Positions 24,538 to 32,950 of a stretch of DNA of 64,000 bases are shown one piece after another. The notes beneath the pieces were generated by a model. It saw only the letters and a program-made list of their open reading frames with translations. It did not search any database and was not told the origin of the DNA. This stretch comes from Haliscomenobacter sp965225875 (GTDB lineage Bacteria; Bacteroidota; Bacteroidia; Chitinophagales; Saprospiraceae): assembly GCF_965225875.1 (NCBI RefSeq), contig NZ_CBDDBS010000002.1:2480001-2544000 (forward strand), in the 5' to 3' direction. A program made the translations under genes and the position numbers. How positions within the stretch are numbered: the stretch's first letter is position 1; each line of letters begins with the position of its first letter.

Positions 24538-25890
24538 ATGAAGCATTTTAGTTGTTACCTGACTGTTTTAGGCTTGAGCCTGGCTACTGTTTTTTCTTGT
24601 ACCAACCCCATCGATACGGGTTCGGATTTATTGGATGAAGACCTGGTCAACGTTCAAAATATCGATACCTTCAAAATCACGACTACGGCTGTACCAGGAG
24701 ATTCTTTATTGGTTTATTCCATTCCCACTGCTGCTTCAAGTGGTTTTATATCCCGATACTTTTTGGGTAAAATGAATGACCCAATCATGGGCTTGACGGA
24801 TGTGGCAATCCAAACTCAGCTGGTGCCCGCGTTCCAAACCCATCCTGGTTTGGGCATTACCGTTGACTCCATCGTATTGGTCCTTCCTTACAGTACTGCC
24901 AACATTTACGGCGATAAGGCTCAACGGTATGACCTGGAAATTCGGGAATTGGCCGACTCCTTTGCATTGGATAAAAACTATTACGGTAATCAAAAATTGC
25001 CAGCTAATGCAGGGGTCTTGCAGGCCAAAACCTTTGCTGTCAACTTTGATTCAATTAAAATCAAGGACTATTCCACCAACACCGCCGTTGAAACAAAAGT
25101 ACCCGCTCAATTGCGCATCCCTATCACTGACCCTGAGTTTAAGGCTAAATTGTTGGGCATCGATACAGCAGTGTACAAAAGCCGGGTCAAATTCATCAAA
25201 GCCTTTTACGGCTTGCAATTAAAAACGACCAATATTGGCAAAGCACTGGCTGCCTTTGATCTTACTTCTAGTCGCGCAGGTTTGTACATGTATTTCAAAA
25301 CATCGACCGGTAGCACTCAAGAATACCGCTATGTATTTGGTTTTGTAGCAGCCAATTCCATTACCCGCGACCGAGGCACCAGTTTGTTGGGCAAATACCT
25401 GGCCGGTGAACCCAATCAGGAGTACATTCTGCTCCAGGGGCAAGAAGGAGCCAATAGCAAGTTTACCATCCCTGGCCTCAAAAACCTGAAAAACGTCATC
25501 GTCAACAAAGCCGAATTGGTACTCAAAGTGGCCAATGTCCCCGGCGATGAACCTGTATTCTTTACCCCCAGCCCGCGTATTCTGGCCATGTACCGCAATG
25601 ATAAAGGCCGACTTACCGTAGTTGAAGATTTTGATGCTGCCGTCCAAACAAATAATCTTGATCTTTATTATGGTGGCAACTACGTCAGTGGAGTAAACAA
25701 TGAGCCAGGTACATATACTATCAACCTGAGCGCACACGTTCAAAATATAATCAAAGGGAAAGTGCCTAATGACATTTACCTCAAGGCCTTTCCATTAGCC
25801 GAATCAGCCGCAAGAACCACCCTGTACCGGGCCGATCACCCCCTGTATGGCGCAAAATTGAAGTTGTATTATACCCAACTGGGACAGTGA
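24538..25890 (+). CDS. DUF4270-family outer-membrane/surface lipoprotein
   Basis: A 450-residue lipoprotein: hydrophobic leader then VFS-Cys (about residue 21). DUF4270 members typically follow with the spacing seen here (GSDLLDEDLVNVQNIDTFKI, ISRYFLGKMNDPIMG). The rest is beta-rich: VDSIVLVLPYS, ILLQGQEGANSKFTIPGLKN, VNKAELVLKV, KLKLYYTQLGQ. The function is unknown. In many Bacteroidota it sits between the GT5-domain gene and glmS, as here, which suggests a link to envelope polysaccharide. Its TGA stop lies inside the left arm of the next hairpin. Confidence 0.85.
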   Translation: MKHFSCYLTVLGLSLATVFSCTNPIDTGSDLLDEDLVNVQNIDTFKITTTAVPGDSLLVYSIPTAASSGFISRYFLGKMNDPIMGLTDVAIQTQLVPAFQTHPGLGITVDSIVLVLPYSTANIYGDKAQRYDLEIRELADSFALDKNYYGNQKLPANAGVLQAKTFAVNFDSIKIKDYSTNTAVETKVPAQLRIPITDPEFKAKLLGIDTAVYKSRVKFIKAFYGLQLKTTNIGKALAAFDLTSSRAGLYMYFKTSTGSTQEYRYVFGFVAANSITRDRGTSLLGKYLAGEPNQEYILLQGQEGANSKFTIPGLKNLKNVIVNKAELVLKVANVPGDEPVFFTPSPRILAMYRNDKGRLTVVEDFDAAVQTNNLDLYYGGNYVSGVNNEPGTYTINLSAHVQNIIKGKVPNDIYLKAFPLAESAARTTLYRADHPLYGAKLKLYYTQLGQ

Positions 25891-25976
25891 AAAGCGAAAA
25901 GTGAAAAGTGAAAAGCAAGCAGACTATCTGGGGTTTGCTGCTCTATTTTTCATTTTTCACTTTTCACTTTTCACTT
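25886..25976. repeat. Family E hairpin with tandem AAGTGAAA words, between DUF4270 gene and glmS
   Basis: Left arm AGTGAAAAGCGAAAAGTG and onward (three to four 8-nt words) pairs with TTTTTCACTTTTCACTT at the right. The arms are about 30 nt. The DUF4270 stop codon (25888-25890) is within the first word. The right arm ends 15 bp before the glmS ATG. A single pyrimidine-rich arm of the same type lies at 55891. Confidence 0.85.
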
Positions 25977-25991
25977 AATAGCTAGTAGAAC

Positions 25992-27830
25992 ATGTGTGGA
26001 ATCGTCGCTTATTTAGGCGCTGCGGACGCCTACCCCAAACTCATCAAAGGATTAAAAAGGCTGGAGTACCGTGGATACGACAGCTCGGGAGTTGCCCTTC
26101 ACAACGGCGACTTATTGGTTTACAAAAAGAAAGGAAAAGTCAGTGATCTGGAAGCCCACGCGGCAGGAAAACCGCTGCACGCTACCATCGGCATTGGCCA
26201 TACCCGTTGGGCTACCCACGGCGAACCCAATGACGTAAACGCTCACCCGCACCTTTCTTCCAATGGCCGTCTGGCCCTGGTGCACAATGGTATCATTGAA
26301 AACTACGACTTGTTAAAAACGGCGCTCCTGAAAGAAGGACACGTTTTTCACAGCGATACCGATACCGAAGTTTTGGTCAACCTGATTCAGGCCGTACAAG
26401 ACCGGGATCAACTCCCTCTGGAGGAAGCAGTCCGTTTGGCGCTTACCCGGGTAGTCGGTGCCTATGCGATTGTAGTGATGGACCAGCAGGAGCCCGATAA
26501 ATTGGTTGCTGCCCGCAAAGCCAGCCCCTTGGTACTGGGCCTGGGCGACCAGGAGTTTTTCGTAGCCTCGGATGCTACCCCTATTGTAGAGCATACCAAT
26601 CGGGTGATATACCTCAATGACGAAGAAATTGCGGTACTGCACCGGGATGGGCACTACGACATTCGCGGCATCAACAACGAAAAACAAACACCCTTTATCC
26701 ATGAGTTGGAGATGAAGATCGAGTTGCTGGAAAAAGGCGGCTACGATTATTTCATGCTCAAGGAAATCCAGGAACAGCCCAATACCCTCCGCGATTGTAT
26801 GCGGGGGCGCATCAACGCGGATGAGGGCTGGATTCACCTGGGCGGCCTGGCCGATTACGCCGCCAAAATAGCCAAGGCCAAACGCTTTGTGATGATTGGC
26901 TGTGGTACTTCCTGGCACGCTGGTTTGATTGGAGAATACCTGTTTGAAGACCTGGCGAGGATACCTGTGGAAGTAGAATACGCTTCCGAGTTTCGTTACC
27001 GCAATCCGGTCATTTCGGAAAAAGACGTGGTCATTGCCATTTCTCAATCCGGAGAAACTGCCGATACTTTGGCCGCTTTGGAGATTGCCAAAGAGAAAGG
27101 TGCGTTCCTGTATGGCGTGGTCAACTCGGTTGGTTCTTCCATTGCGCGTACTACCCATGCAGGCTCATACATCCACGCTGGACCGGAAATTGGAGTAGCC
27201 TCCACCAAGGCATTTACCGGTCAAGTTACCCTCCTGACCCTCATGGCCTTGTACCTGGCGCACCACCGAGGCACCATTTCGGAGCAATATTACCGCAAAT
27301 TGATTGTGGAATTGACCCAAATTCCAGAAAAGATTAAAAGGGTATTGCAACAAGACGATAAGATCAAGTATATTGCAGCGGAAATCAAAGACCACCACAA
27401 CGCCATTTATTTGGGACGGGGTTATAATTTTCCGGTTGCGCTGGAAGGAGCACTCAAGCTAAAAGAAATTTCCTATATCCATGCCGAAGGTTATCCGGCT
27501 GCGGAAATGAAACATGGCCCAATTGCGCTCATCGATGAAAACATGCCAGTCATTGTCATTGCTACCAATCGCAGCGCCTACGATAAAATCGTCAGCAATA
27601 TCCAGGAGGTCAAAGCACGCAAAGGCAGAGTTATTGCGATAGTGCCAGAAGGCGATGATACCATCAGCCGGATTGCCGACTACACCATTGAAATACCCGA
27701 AACCGAAGACCCGCTTTCGCCTCTGTTGTCGGTGATTCCCTTACAATTGCTTTCGTATTACACTGCAGTAATGAGAGGATGTAATGTAGATCAACCACGC
27801 AACCTGGCCAAATCAGTCACGGTAGAATAG
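25992..27830 (+). CDS. glmS: Glutamine--fructose-6-phosphate aminotransferase (isomerizing)
   Basis: A 612-residue full-length enzyme. The nucleophile Cys2 (MCGIVAYLGA) is followed by the glutaminase signature (LEYRGYDSSGVAL, GHTRWATHGEPNDVNAHPH). Two SIS domains bind fructose-6-phosphate (GCGTSWHAGLIGEY and ISQSGETADTLAAL, later YLGRGYNFPVALEGALKLKE). The C-terminus ends LAKSVTVE as usual. It makes glucosamine-6-phosphate, the first step towards UDP-GlcNAc for murein and LPS. It lies 11 bp before the DUF4290 gene and upstream of murA. Confidence 0.97.
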   Translation: MCGIVAYLGAADAYPKLIKGLKRLEYRGYDSSGVALHNGDLLVYKKKGKVSDLEAHAAGKPLHATIGIGHTRWATHGEPNDVNAHPHLSSNGRLALVHNGIIENYDLLKTALLKEGHVFHSDTDTEVLVNLIQAVQDRDQLPLEEAVRLALTRVVGAYAIVVMDQQEPDKLVAARKASPLVLGLGDQEFFVASDATPIVEHTNRVIYLNDEEIAVLHRDGHYDIRGINNEKQTPFIHELEMKIELLEKGGYDYFMLKEIQEQPNTLRDCMRGRINADEGWIHLGGLADYAAKIAKAKRFVMIGCGTSWHAGLIGEYLFEDLARIPVEVEYASEFRYRNPVISEKDVVIAISQSGETADTLAALEIAKEKGAFLYGVVNSVGSSIARTTHAGSYIHAGPEIGVASTKAFTGQVTLLTLMALYLAHHRGTISEQYYRKLIVELTQIPEKIKRVLQQDDKIKYIAAEIKDHHNAIYLGRGYNFPVALEGALKLKEISYIHAEGYPAAEMKHGPIALIDENMPVIVIATNRSAYDKIVSNIQEVKARKGRVIAIVPEGDDTISRIADYTIEIPETEDPLSPLLSVIPLQLLSYYTAVMRGCNVDQPRNLAKSVTVE

Positions 27831-27841
27831 AAACCATAAAA

Positions 27842-28600
27842 ATGAGCAACAAAGAAGCCGTAACCACCATGGGGTACAACTCTCAAAAGGATGAGCTAAT
27901 CATCCCCGAGTATGGGAGAAATGTACAAAACATGATACTTTACGCTAAAGAAATAGCGGACGATCGCGCCCGCCAGCACGTTGTAGAGGAAATCGTCAAC
28001 ATGATGATGATGATGCACCCTCAAAACCGGAACCTGGAAGATTACCGCGTCAAACTTTGGCGCCACGTTTTTAAAATTGCCAATTACGACCTCCGCGTAA
28101 CGCCACCCAATGGCATTACCCCTTCAGCGGCAGACGACAACCGCAAACCGGACAAGGTCAATTACCCGACTGCAGAGCCAGGTTTTCGGCATTATGGCAA
28201 CAACGTGCAACGCCTGATCCGTCGTGCCCTGGAAATGGAACCAGGCCCTAAGCGCAATGGCTTCGTAGCCACCATTGCTTCCTACATGAAGTTGGCTTAC
28301 CGCACCTGGAACAAGGAGCACTTCGTCAGCGACGATGTCATCAAAACCGACCTGGAGATCATCTCTCAAGGCAAATTGTCTTTGGACGAACTGGGTTCCA
28401 TCGAAAACCTGACGCCCGCTCACCAAGGCAATAACATGAACAACAACAACCGCCGCCGCACCAATAACCAGGGTGGCAGCAACAACCGCCAGCAGCGCAG
28501 CAACAATGGTGGGGGCGGTGGTCGCTCCTCCTACGGTGGTCGCCAGCAAAACAACAACAGTGGCGGCTTCAAACAACAAAGAAACAATAAACGGAAATAA
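27842..28600 (+). CDS. DUF4290 protein with RG/N-rich tail
   Basis: A 252-residue protein. The N-terminal 190 residues form DUF4290: GYNSQKDELIIPEYGRNVQN, YRVKLWRHVFKIANYD, FRHYGNNVQRLIRRALEME, YRTWNKEHFVSDDVIKTDL. The last 60 residues are an Asn/Arg/Gly/Gln-rich disordered tail (RRRTNNQGGSNNRQQRSNNG, then RSSYGGRQ) resembling RGG-type RNA-binding tails. The function is unknown. In Bacteroidota it usually sits just before murA, as here. It follows glmS at 11 bp. Confidence 0.85.
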   Translation: MSNKEAVTTMGYNSQKDELIIPEYGRNVQNMILYAKEIADDRARQHVVEEIVNMMMMMHPQNRNLEDYRVKLWRHVFKIANYDLRVTPPNGITPSAADDNRKPDKVNYPTAEPGFRHYGNNVQRLIRRALEMEPGPKRNGFVATIASYMKLAYRTWNKEHFVSDDVIKTDLEIISQGKLSLDELGSIENLTPAHQGNNMNNNNRRRTNNQGGSNNRQQRSNNGGGGGRSSYGGRQQNNNSGGFKQQRNNKRK

Positions 28601-28608
28601 GGAATTGG

Positions 28609-28689
28609 TTTGAAACAAAGACACCCAAGATCCAACGGTCACTGAGCGAAGGCGAAGTGCCGTTGGATCTTGGGTGTCTTTGTTTCAAA
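28609..28689. repeat. Perfect 30-bp-stem hairpin between DUF4290 gene and murA
   Basis: Arms 28609-28638 and 28660-28689 are exact reverse complements over 30 bp; the inner end reads GATCCAACGG / CCGTTGGATC. The 21-nt loop TCACTGAGCGAAGGCGAAGTG (28639-28659) itself starts CACT and ends AGTG. It ends 25 bp before the murA ATG. No second copy of this sequence is in the window. Confidence 0.92.
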
Positions 28690-28714
28690 TCAAATTTCAG
28701 GAACCTTTTCACAA

Positions 28715-30025
28715 ATGACTCTCGACGCTTTTGAAGTCATCGGCGGCCAGCCCCTGTCCGGTGAAATAGTACCCCAAGGCGCTAAAAACGAAGCGCTGCA
28801 GGTGTTGTGCGCACCCTTGCTCTCCGCTGAAAAAGTTACCATCGCCAATGTGCCCCAAATCCAGGACGTAGTGCTCCTCATTGAGCTCCTGGAAGGTCTC
28901 GGCGTAAAAGTGGAAAAAACCAGCGCCGATACCTATACCTTTCAAGCCGACGACATCAATTTGGTCTACCTCAATTCGGCTGAATTTCTGAATAAAGCGA
29001 GCAAAATTCGCGGCTCGGTTATGCTGATTGGGCCGTTGTTGGCGCGTTTTGGCAAAGCTTTTTTACCAAAACCGGGAGGCGATAAAATTGGCCGCCGCCG
29101 TTTGGATACCCACTTTTTGGGCCTGCAGTCGCTGGGCGCCGAGTTCAAATTTGATGGAGACCTCAATGTCTATTTTGTAGAAGCGAAAGAACTCCGGGGT
29201 ACCTATATCCTGATGGACGAAATTTCGGTGACCGGTACGGCCAATGTTGTGATGGCCGCGGTACTGGCCAAAGGTACTACCACCATTTACAATGCTGCTT
29301 GTGAGCCTTACGTCCAGCAATTGTGCAAACTGCTCAACCGCATGGGTGCCCGCATCAGTGGCGTGGGTTCCAATCTGTTGATTATTGAGGGAGTGGAAAG
29401 CCTGGGTGGTGCCGAGCACCGCATGCTGCCCGACATGATTGAAGTAGGTAGTTTCATTGGCTTAGCCGCCATGACCCAGTCCGACCTGACCATCAAAGGG
29501 GCCGGAGTGGCCGATTTGGGCATCATCCCCCATATGTTTGAACGGATGGGCATTGAGATGGAGATCCAGGGCGACAACATCCGCATTCCTGCCCAGGAAC
29601 ATTACGAAATCCAGAGTTTCATTGATGGTTCGATCATGACCATTTACGATGCACCCTGGCCGGGCTTCACGCCCGACTTGATGAGCATCATGCTCGTAGT
29701 GGCTACGCAGGCCCGCGGTAGCGTGCTGATCCACCAAAAGATGTTTGAAAGTCGCCTGTTCTTTGTGGACAAACTGATCGATATGGGTGCACAAATCATC
29801 CTTTGTGATCCCCACCGGGCCACTGTGATTGGCCTCGACCGTCGGCAGCCACTGCGGGGTATTTCGATGACTTCGCCGGATATTCGCGCCGGGGTAGCGC
29901 TTTTGATTGCTGCACTTTCGGCCAAAGGCAAAAGTGTAATCCACAACGTAAACCAGATTGACCGGGGGTATCAGTTTATTGAGCAGCGGTTGAAGAATAT
30001 TGGAGCGCAGATTGCGAGGGTGTAA
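28715..30025 (+). CDS. murA: UDP-N-acetylglucosamine 1-carboxyvinyltransferase with Asp at the fosfomycin-target position
   Basis: A 436-residue EPSP-synthase-fold enzyme making the first committed murein precursor. Landmarks are the N-terminal GAKNEALQVLCAPLL (substrate Lys-Asn), IRGSVMLIGPLLARFGKAFL, PKPGGDKIGRRRLDTHFLGL, EVGSFIGLAAMT and DIRAGVALLIAAL. In the catalytic loop the residue equivalent to E. coli Cys115 is Asp123 (PGGDKIG), a substitution known in naturally fosfomycin-insensitive MurA. The ATG at 28715 was chosen because the longer frame starts inside the upstream hairpin. It is followed by a hairpin at 30055. Confidence 0.95.
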   Translation: MTLDAFEVIGGQPLSGEIVPQGAKNEALQVLCAPLLSAEKVTIANVPQIQDVVLLIELLEGLGVKVEKTSADTYTFQADDINLVYLNSAEFLNKASKIRGSVMLIGPLLARFGKAFLPKPGGDKIGRRRLDTHFLGLQSLGAEFKFDGDLNVYFVEAKELRGTYILMDEISVTGTANVVMAAVLAKGTTTIYNAACEPYVQQLCKLLNRMGARISGVGSNLLIIEGVESLGGAEHRMLPDMIEVGSFIGLAAMTQSDLTIKGAGVADLGIIPHMFERMGIEMEIQGDNIRIPAQEHYEIQSFIDGSIMTIYDAPWPGFTPDLMSIMLVVATQARGSVLIHQKMFESRLFFVDKLIDMGAQIILCDPHRATVIGLDRRQPLRGISMTSPDIRAGVALLIAALSAKGKSVIHNVNQIDRGYQFIEQRLKNIGAQIARV

Positions 30026-30054
30026 GATCCAAAATACAATAATTTCTATGTAGA

Positions 30055-30091
30055 ATTTGAATTGCGCCCACAGTATGGACGCAATTCAAAT
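30055..30091 (+). terminator. Hairpin terminator candidate after murA
   Basis: ATTTGAATTGCG and CGCAATTCAAAT form a perfect 12-bp stem with a 13-nt loop, 30 bp after the stop codon. There is no continuous T run (GATTATTTAAT follows), so factor-independent termination is uncertain. Confidence 0.5.
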
Positions 30092-30204
30092 GATTATTTA
30101 ATCTTATTTGGATTAAAAATTATCCGTACTTTTATTATCGTTGAATTAGTTTCAACCCTTTTTATTTCATCTTAGCCTTCCCAATCACACAAATCAGTCC
30201 TGCC

Positions 30205-30888
30205 ATGCAAACCAGAGAAAAAACCATCCTGCTCGTCTTTGCCATCGCATCCATTGGCAATTTAGCCTCTACCGTTCTTGATTCCAGTATGCTCAATTAT
30301 GCAACCAAGCCCCTTTTGCTGCTGCCTTTGTTGTTGGCCTGGCAATCTGTGACCGCGTTCAAAACCCGTTTTGATCGTCTAATCGCCGGAGCCTTCCTTT
30401 TTTCCTGGTTTGGAGATTTGCTCTTGATGATGGTTTCGAGCGCCTGGGGGCAAGATGTGCCTTTTTTCATCCTGGGCCTGGGGAGTTTTTTGGTGGCACA
30501 CTTGTTTTTTATAGCGGCTTTTTGGCACTGGAAAGGCAAACGTACGGGGCTGATTCAACAAAAGCCCTGGCTCTTGTTGCCCTTTTTGTTGTTTTGGGGC
30601 ATTTTGATGTACATCCTTTGGCTGGGTTTGGGCGATTTGCGGATTCCGGTTACAGCGTATAGTTTGGTGATCATTGTGATGACCTCAAGCGCACACAATT
30701 TATGGAACCTCCTGGCGGTGCCTGCCAAGAGTTATTTGAGCATCGGCACCATTCTGTTTGTGCTTTCGGATAGTTTGATCGCCGTGAATAAGTTCGCCAG
30801 CCCGTTTGCGGAGGCGTCTTTTGCCATTATGCTCACCTACATTGTGGCGCAGTATTTGATTTATTTGGGAGCGAAGGGGATGCGTTAA
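30205..30888 (+). CDS. YhhN-family lysoplasmalogenase-like membrane protein
   Basis: A 227-residue integral membrane protein with about eight helices. Family landmarks are YATKPLLLLPLLLAW (conserved Lys-Pro), LIAGAFLFSWFGDLLLMM (Ser-x2-GD), FILGLGSFLVAHLFFIAAF and GTILFVLSDSLIAVNKF (SD motif). YhhN/TMEM86 enzymes hydrolyse the vinyl-ether bond of lysoplasmalogens. It faces the convergent AraC gene, 9 bp away. Confidence 0.85.
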   Translation: MQTREKTILLVFAIASIGNLASTVLDSSMLNYATKPLLLLPLLLAWQSVTAFKTRFDRLIAGAFLFSWFGDLLLMMVSSAWGQDVPFFILGLGSFLVAHLFFIAAFWHWKGKRTGLIQQKPWLLLPFLLFWGILMYILWLGLGDLRIPVTAYSLVIIVMTSSAHNLWNLLAVPAKSYLSIGTILFVLSDSLIAVNKFASPFAEASFAIMLTYIVAQYLIYLGAKGMR

Positions 30889-30897
30889 AAGGACTAA

Positions 30898-31746
30898 CTA
30901 ATGTAGATTCATGGACTCCTTTTTAAAAGCTGAGGGGGTCTGCCCGGCCATTTTTTTAAAAAAACGGCTAAAATGAGCAGGTTCTTCAAAACCAAGTTCA
31001 TACCCAATTTCACTCGCCGACAGATCTGTGTACAAGATTAATCTTTTACTTTCCAAAAAAATGCGATTGGCAATAATTTGCAAAGGGCTTTTATCGCTGA
31101 ATTTTGAGAACAAATTGCTCAGGGTCTTGGGCGACTTGAACATCAGGTTGGCATAATCCTGAACCTGGTGAATTTTTTTATAGTTGTTTTCCACCAGGAG
31201 GTTAAACTGTCGAATGGTGTCCAAATCCGGATTATTCAACTGCCCAACAGCAGATTGCTCCTTGACGAGCCGGGTTAATTTGATGATTAGGCGTTTGAGA
31301 AGTACCCGCAACATCTCACCCTGAATATTGTCCCGCGTTTCAAATTCGTCGCGAAAAACCTCTACGAGAAGGCTAAAGCTCCGGGTAAGTTTCTCATCCA
31401 AAAAAATAGGATAGGTTTCTCTCCAGCCATAAAACAACAAACCTGAACAAGAAACCTCCGCGTCGTGGGTAATAATGCAATAAAATTCGCGGTTGAATTG
31501 CCAAATAACCGCATCCTCCGAACGCTCAAGGCGAAAAGAATGGCTAACATTGAGGGCAATAAAAGTGTTTTCAGGTACTTCAAAGGCCAGCTCGTCCACC
31601 ACAATTTGCTGCGATTTGCCCCGGTTCCAAATGAGGGCGTTGAATTTTTTATCTTGTTCCTGAAAAAAATAACGGGTAAAATCGGCCTGGCCAACCGTCA
31701 TGATGAATTGGCCACCCACCGCCGACTCTCGATATTCGTAACGCAT
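30898..31746 (-). CDS. AraC-family transcriptional regulator
   Basis: A 282-residue regulator. The N-terminal part is a cupin-like sensor (about 1-150). The C-terminal 95 residues are the double-HTH AraC domain, with IHQVQDYANLMFKSPKTLSN and LFSKFSDKSPLQIIANRIFL, then second-HTH YELGFEEPAHFSRFFKKMAG and QTPSAFKK. It is encoded 9 bp downstream of the osmC-like gene on the same strand, so it probably controls that peroxide-stress unit. The ligand is unknown. Confidence 0.88.
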   Translation of the reverse strand: MRYEYRESAVGGQFIMTVGQADFTRYFFQEQDKKFNALIWNRGKSQQIVVDELAFEVPENTFIALNVSHSFRLERSEDAVIWQFNREFYCIITHDAEVSCSGLLFYGWRETYPIFLDEKLTRSFSLLVEVFRDEFETRDNIQGEMLRVLLKRLIIKLTRLVKEQSAVGQLNNPDLDTIRQFNLLVENNYKKIHQVQDYANLMFKSPKTLSNLFSKFSDKSPLQIIANRIFLESKRLILYTDLSASEIGYELGFEEPAHFSRFFKKMAGQTPSAFKKESMNLH

Positions 31747-31755
31747 AAGGTTGTT

Positions 31756-32187
31756 TTAGGCAGTCACAGGAGTACTTGGAGCAAATGGAGTCGCCTCTGC
31801 AATCTCCCACTCCCCTTTAATCATGCGATGAATATAACAGTTATCGGCTTGTTTAAAAAGCTCACTGCGCTGATCATCGCTAAGATCACCTTCAATGTGG
31901 AGTGCAACTTGTACCTGCGGGGCCAAACTTCGATCAGGGTTGCGTTTAACCGACATTTCGAGCTGGGCATCAACTTCCCGAATTTCCCAACCATTTTTAC
32001 GCGCAATGAACCGTACGGTTGCTACTTTACACGCTGCTAATGCCGCCAACAATAAATCTTCAGGTGAAAAACCCTGGTCAGTACCTTTACTGGTAATGGG
32101 CTCATCACTTACAATGGAATGACGACCATTCGAAATTACCGATTGAAAACCAGTGGGGAGATTTTTGATGCTGATTTTGGTAGACAT
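31756..32187 (-). CDS. OsmC/Ohr-family peroxiredoxin-like protein
   Basis: A 143-residue OsmC-fold protein that reduces organic hydroperoxides through two Cys residues, seen in LAALAACKVATVRFIARKN and FKQADNCYIHRMIKGEW. The block SKGTDQGFSPEDLLLAAL is typical. Start MSTKISIKN was chosen; an upstream in-frame ATG would add 17 hydrophobic residues running through the predicted -7 box region. It sits between the CMD-domain gene and the AraC regulator. Confidence 0.87.
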   Translation of the reverse strand: MSTKISIKNLPTGFQSVISNGRHSIVSDEPITSKGTDQGFSPEDLLLAALAACKVATVRFIARKNGWEIREVDAQLEMSVKRNPDRSLAPQVQVALHIEGDLSDDQRSELFKQADNCYIHRMIKGEWEIAEATPFAPSTPVTA

Positions 32188-32208
32188 GACTTGACTTTTT
32201 TGATACCA

Positions 32209-32216
32209 CAAAATTA
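32209..32216 (-). promoter_or_regulatory. Possible -7 box for the OsmC-like gene
   Basis: TAATTTTG on the minus strand, 22 bp before the start at 32187. It is immediately preceded by a hairpin (32216-32255) that would end the upstream transcript. No good -33 box. Confidence 0.4.
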
Positions 32217-32255
32217 GAGGCAAAATCAGCAGTCTCACTTACCAATTTTGCCTCT
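32216..32255. repeat. Hairpin between CMD-domain and OsmC genes
   Basis: AGAGGCAAAAT (32216-32226) and ATTTTGCCTCT (32245-32255) are perfect arms around an 18-nt loop. CTTACCAATTTT occurs in the right side of the loop and again just beyond the right arm. It follows the CMD-domain stop (32283) by about 30 bp, with no T run. Confidence 0.7.
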
Positions 32256-32282
32256 ATCCTTACCAATTTTCCTTTAAACAAC

Positions 32283-32831
32283 CTAAACCAAGGCTGCGTC
32301 CAGTTCGACAGCAACTGGAAAATCGATCGGAATTTGTGTGACACCGTGCAAAAAGTTAGAGATGATTTTGTCTCCAATTACAATAATGATGTCAACAACG
32401 TTGGCTTGAGTATAGCCGGCTGCCAATAATCTTTCAATGGATTCAGGTGAAGGTTTACCCCGCTTGATGGTCAGGTCTTTTGCAAATTTGGCTAGTGCAT
32501 CCAATTTGGCATCAAAAGTAACTTCGCCTGTACGGATTTCTAAAATTTGATCCTCACTAAAACCATGCATTTTACCCAAAGCAGTGTGGGCGCTCAAGCA
32601 ATACAAACATTCATTGACCTGGCTTACTACCAGGTTGATTACTTCCCGTTCTTTTGCACGCAGGGTGCTCTTGCGGTTTTGCAGGGCAAGGTAATCTGCC
32701 AATGCGGTTTCATTCAGTGCGAAAGTGGCATATAAGTTGGGGACGAACCCGAGGTTTTTTTGCAAATTGTCAAAAATAGCCTGATTGTTGGCCGAAACTT
32801 GGTCACGGGTTGGAACATTGAAGTGTGTCAT
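32283..32831 (-). CDS. Carboxymuconolactone decarboxylase/AhpD-like peroxidase-related protein
   Basis: A 182-residue protein with the AhpD-type redox motif Glu-Cys-x2-Cys-x5-His (VNECLYCLSAHTALGK, about residue 74) in an all-helical CMD fold. The N-terminus has the related pattern NLQKNLGFVPNLYATFA. AhpD-like proteins use the Cys pair and a proton-relay His to reduce peroxides or acyl adducts. The adjacency to the OsmC-like gene and AraC regulator on the same strand suggests a small oxidative-stress unit. Confidence 0.88.
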   Translation of the reverse strand: MTHFNVPTRDQVSANNQAIFDNLQKNLGFVPNLYATFALNETALADYLALQNRKSTLRAKEREVINLVVSQVNECLYCLSAHTALGKMHGFSEDQILEIRTGEVTFDAKLDALAKFAKDLTIKRGKPSPESIERLLAAGYTQANVVDIIIVIGDKIISNFLHGVTQIPIDFPVAVELDAALV

Positions 32832-32950
32832 CGTTTTAGATTTTTGATGGTGGTAAATCTGTTTTTTGATGACACAAAGATGGAGGGGAAATGGATGGAG
32901 CAGTTAGGCAATATTTCCTCCAAATTTATCAATTCTTCCCTGTCTTAGTC

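Noticed and set aside
26313..27158. 281-codon minus-strand frame inside glmS
   Set aside because: It lies opposite conserved glmS catalytic blocks and has no family pattern.
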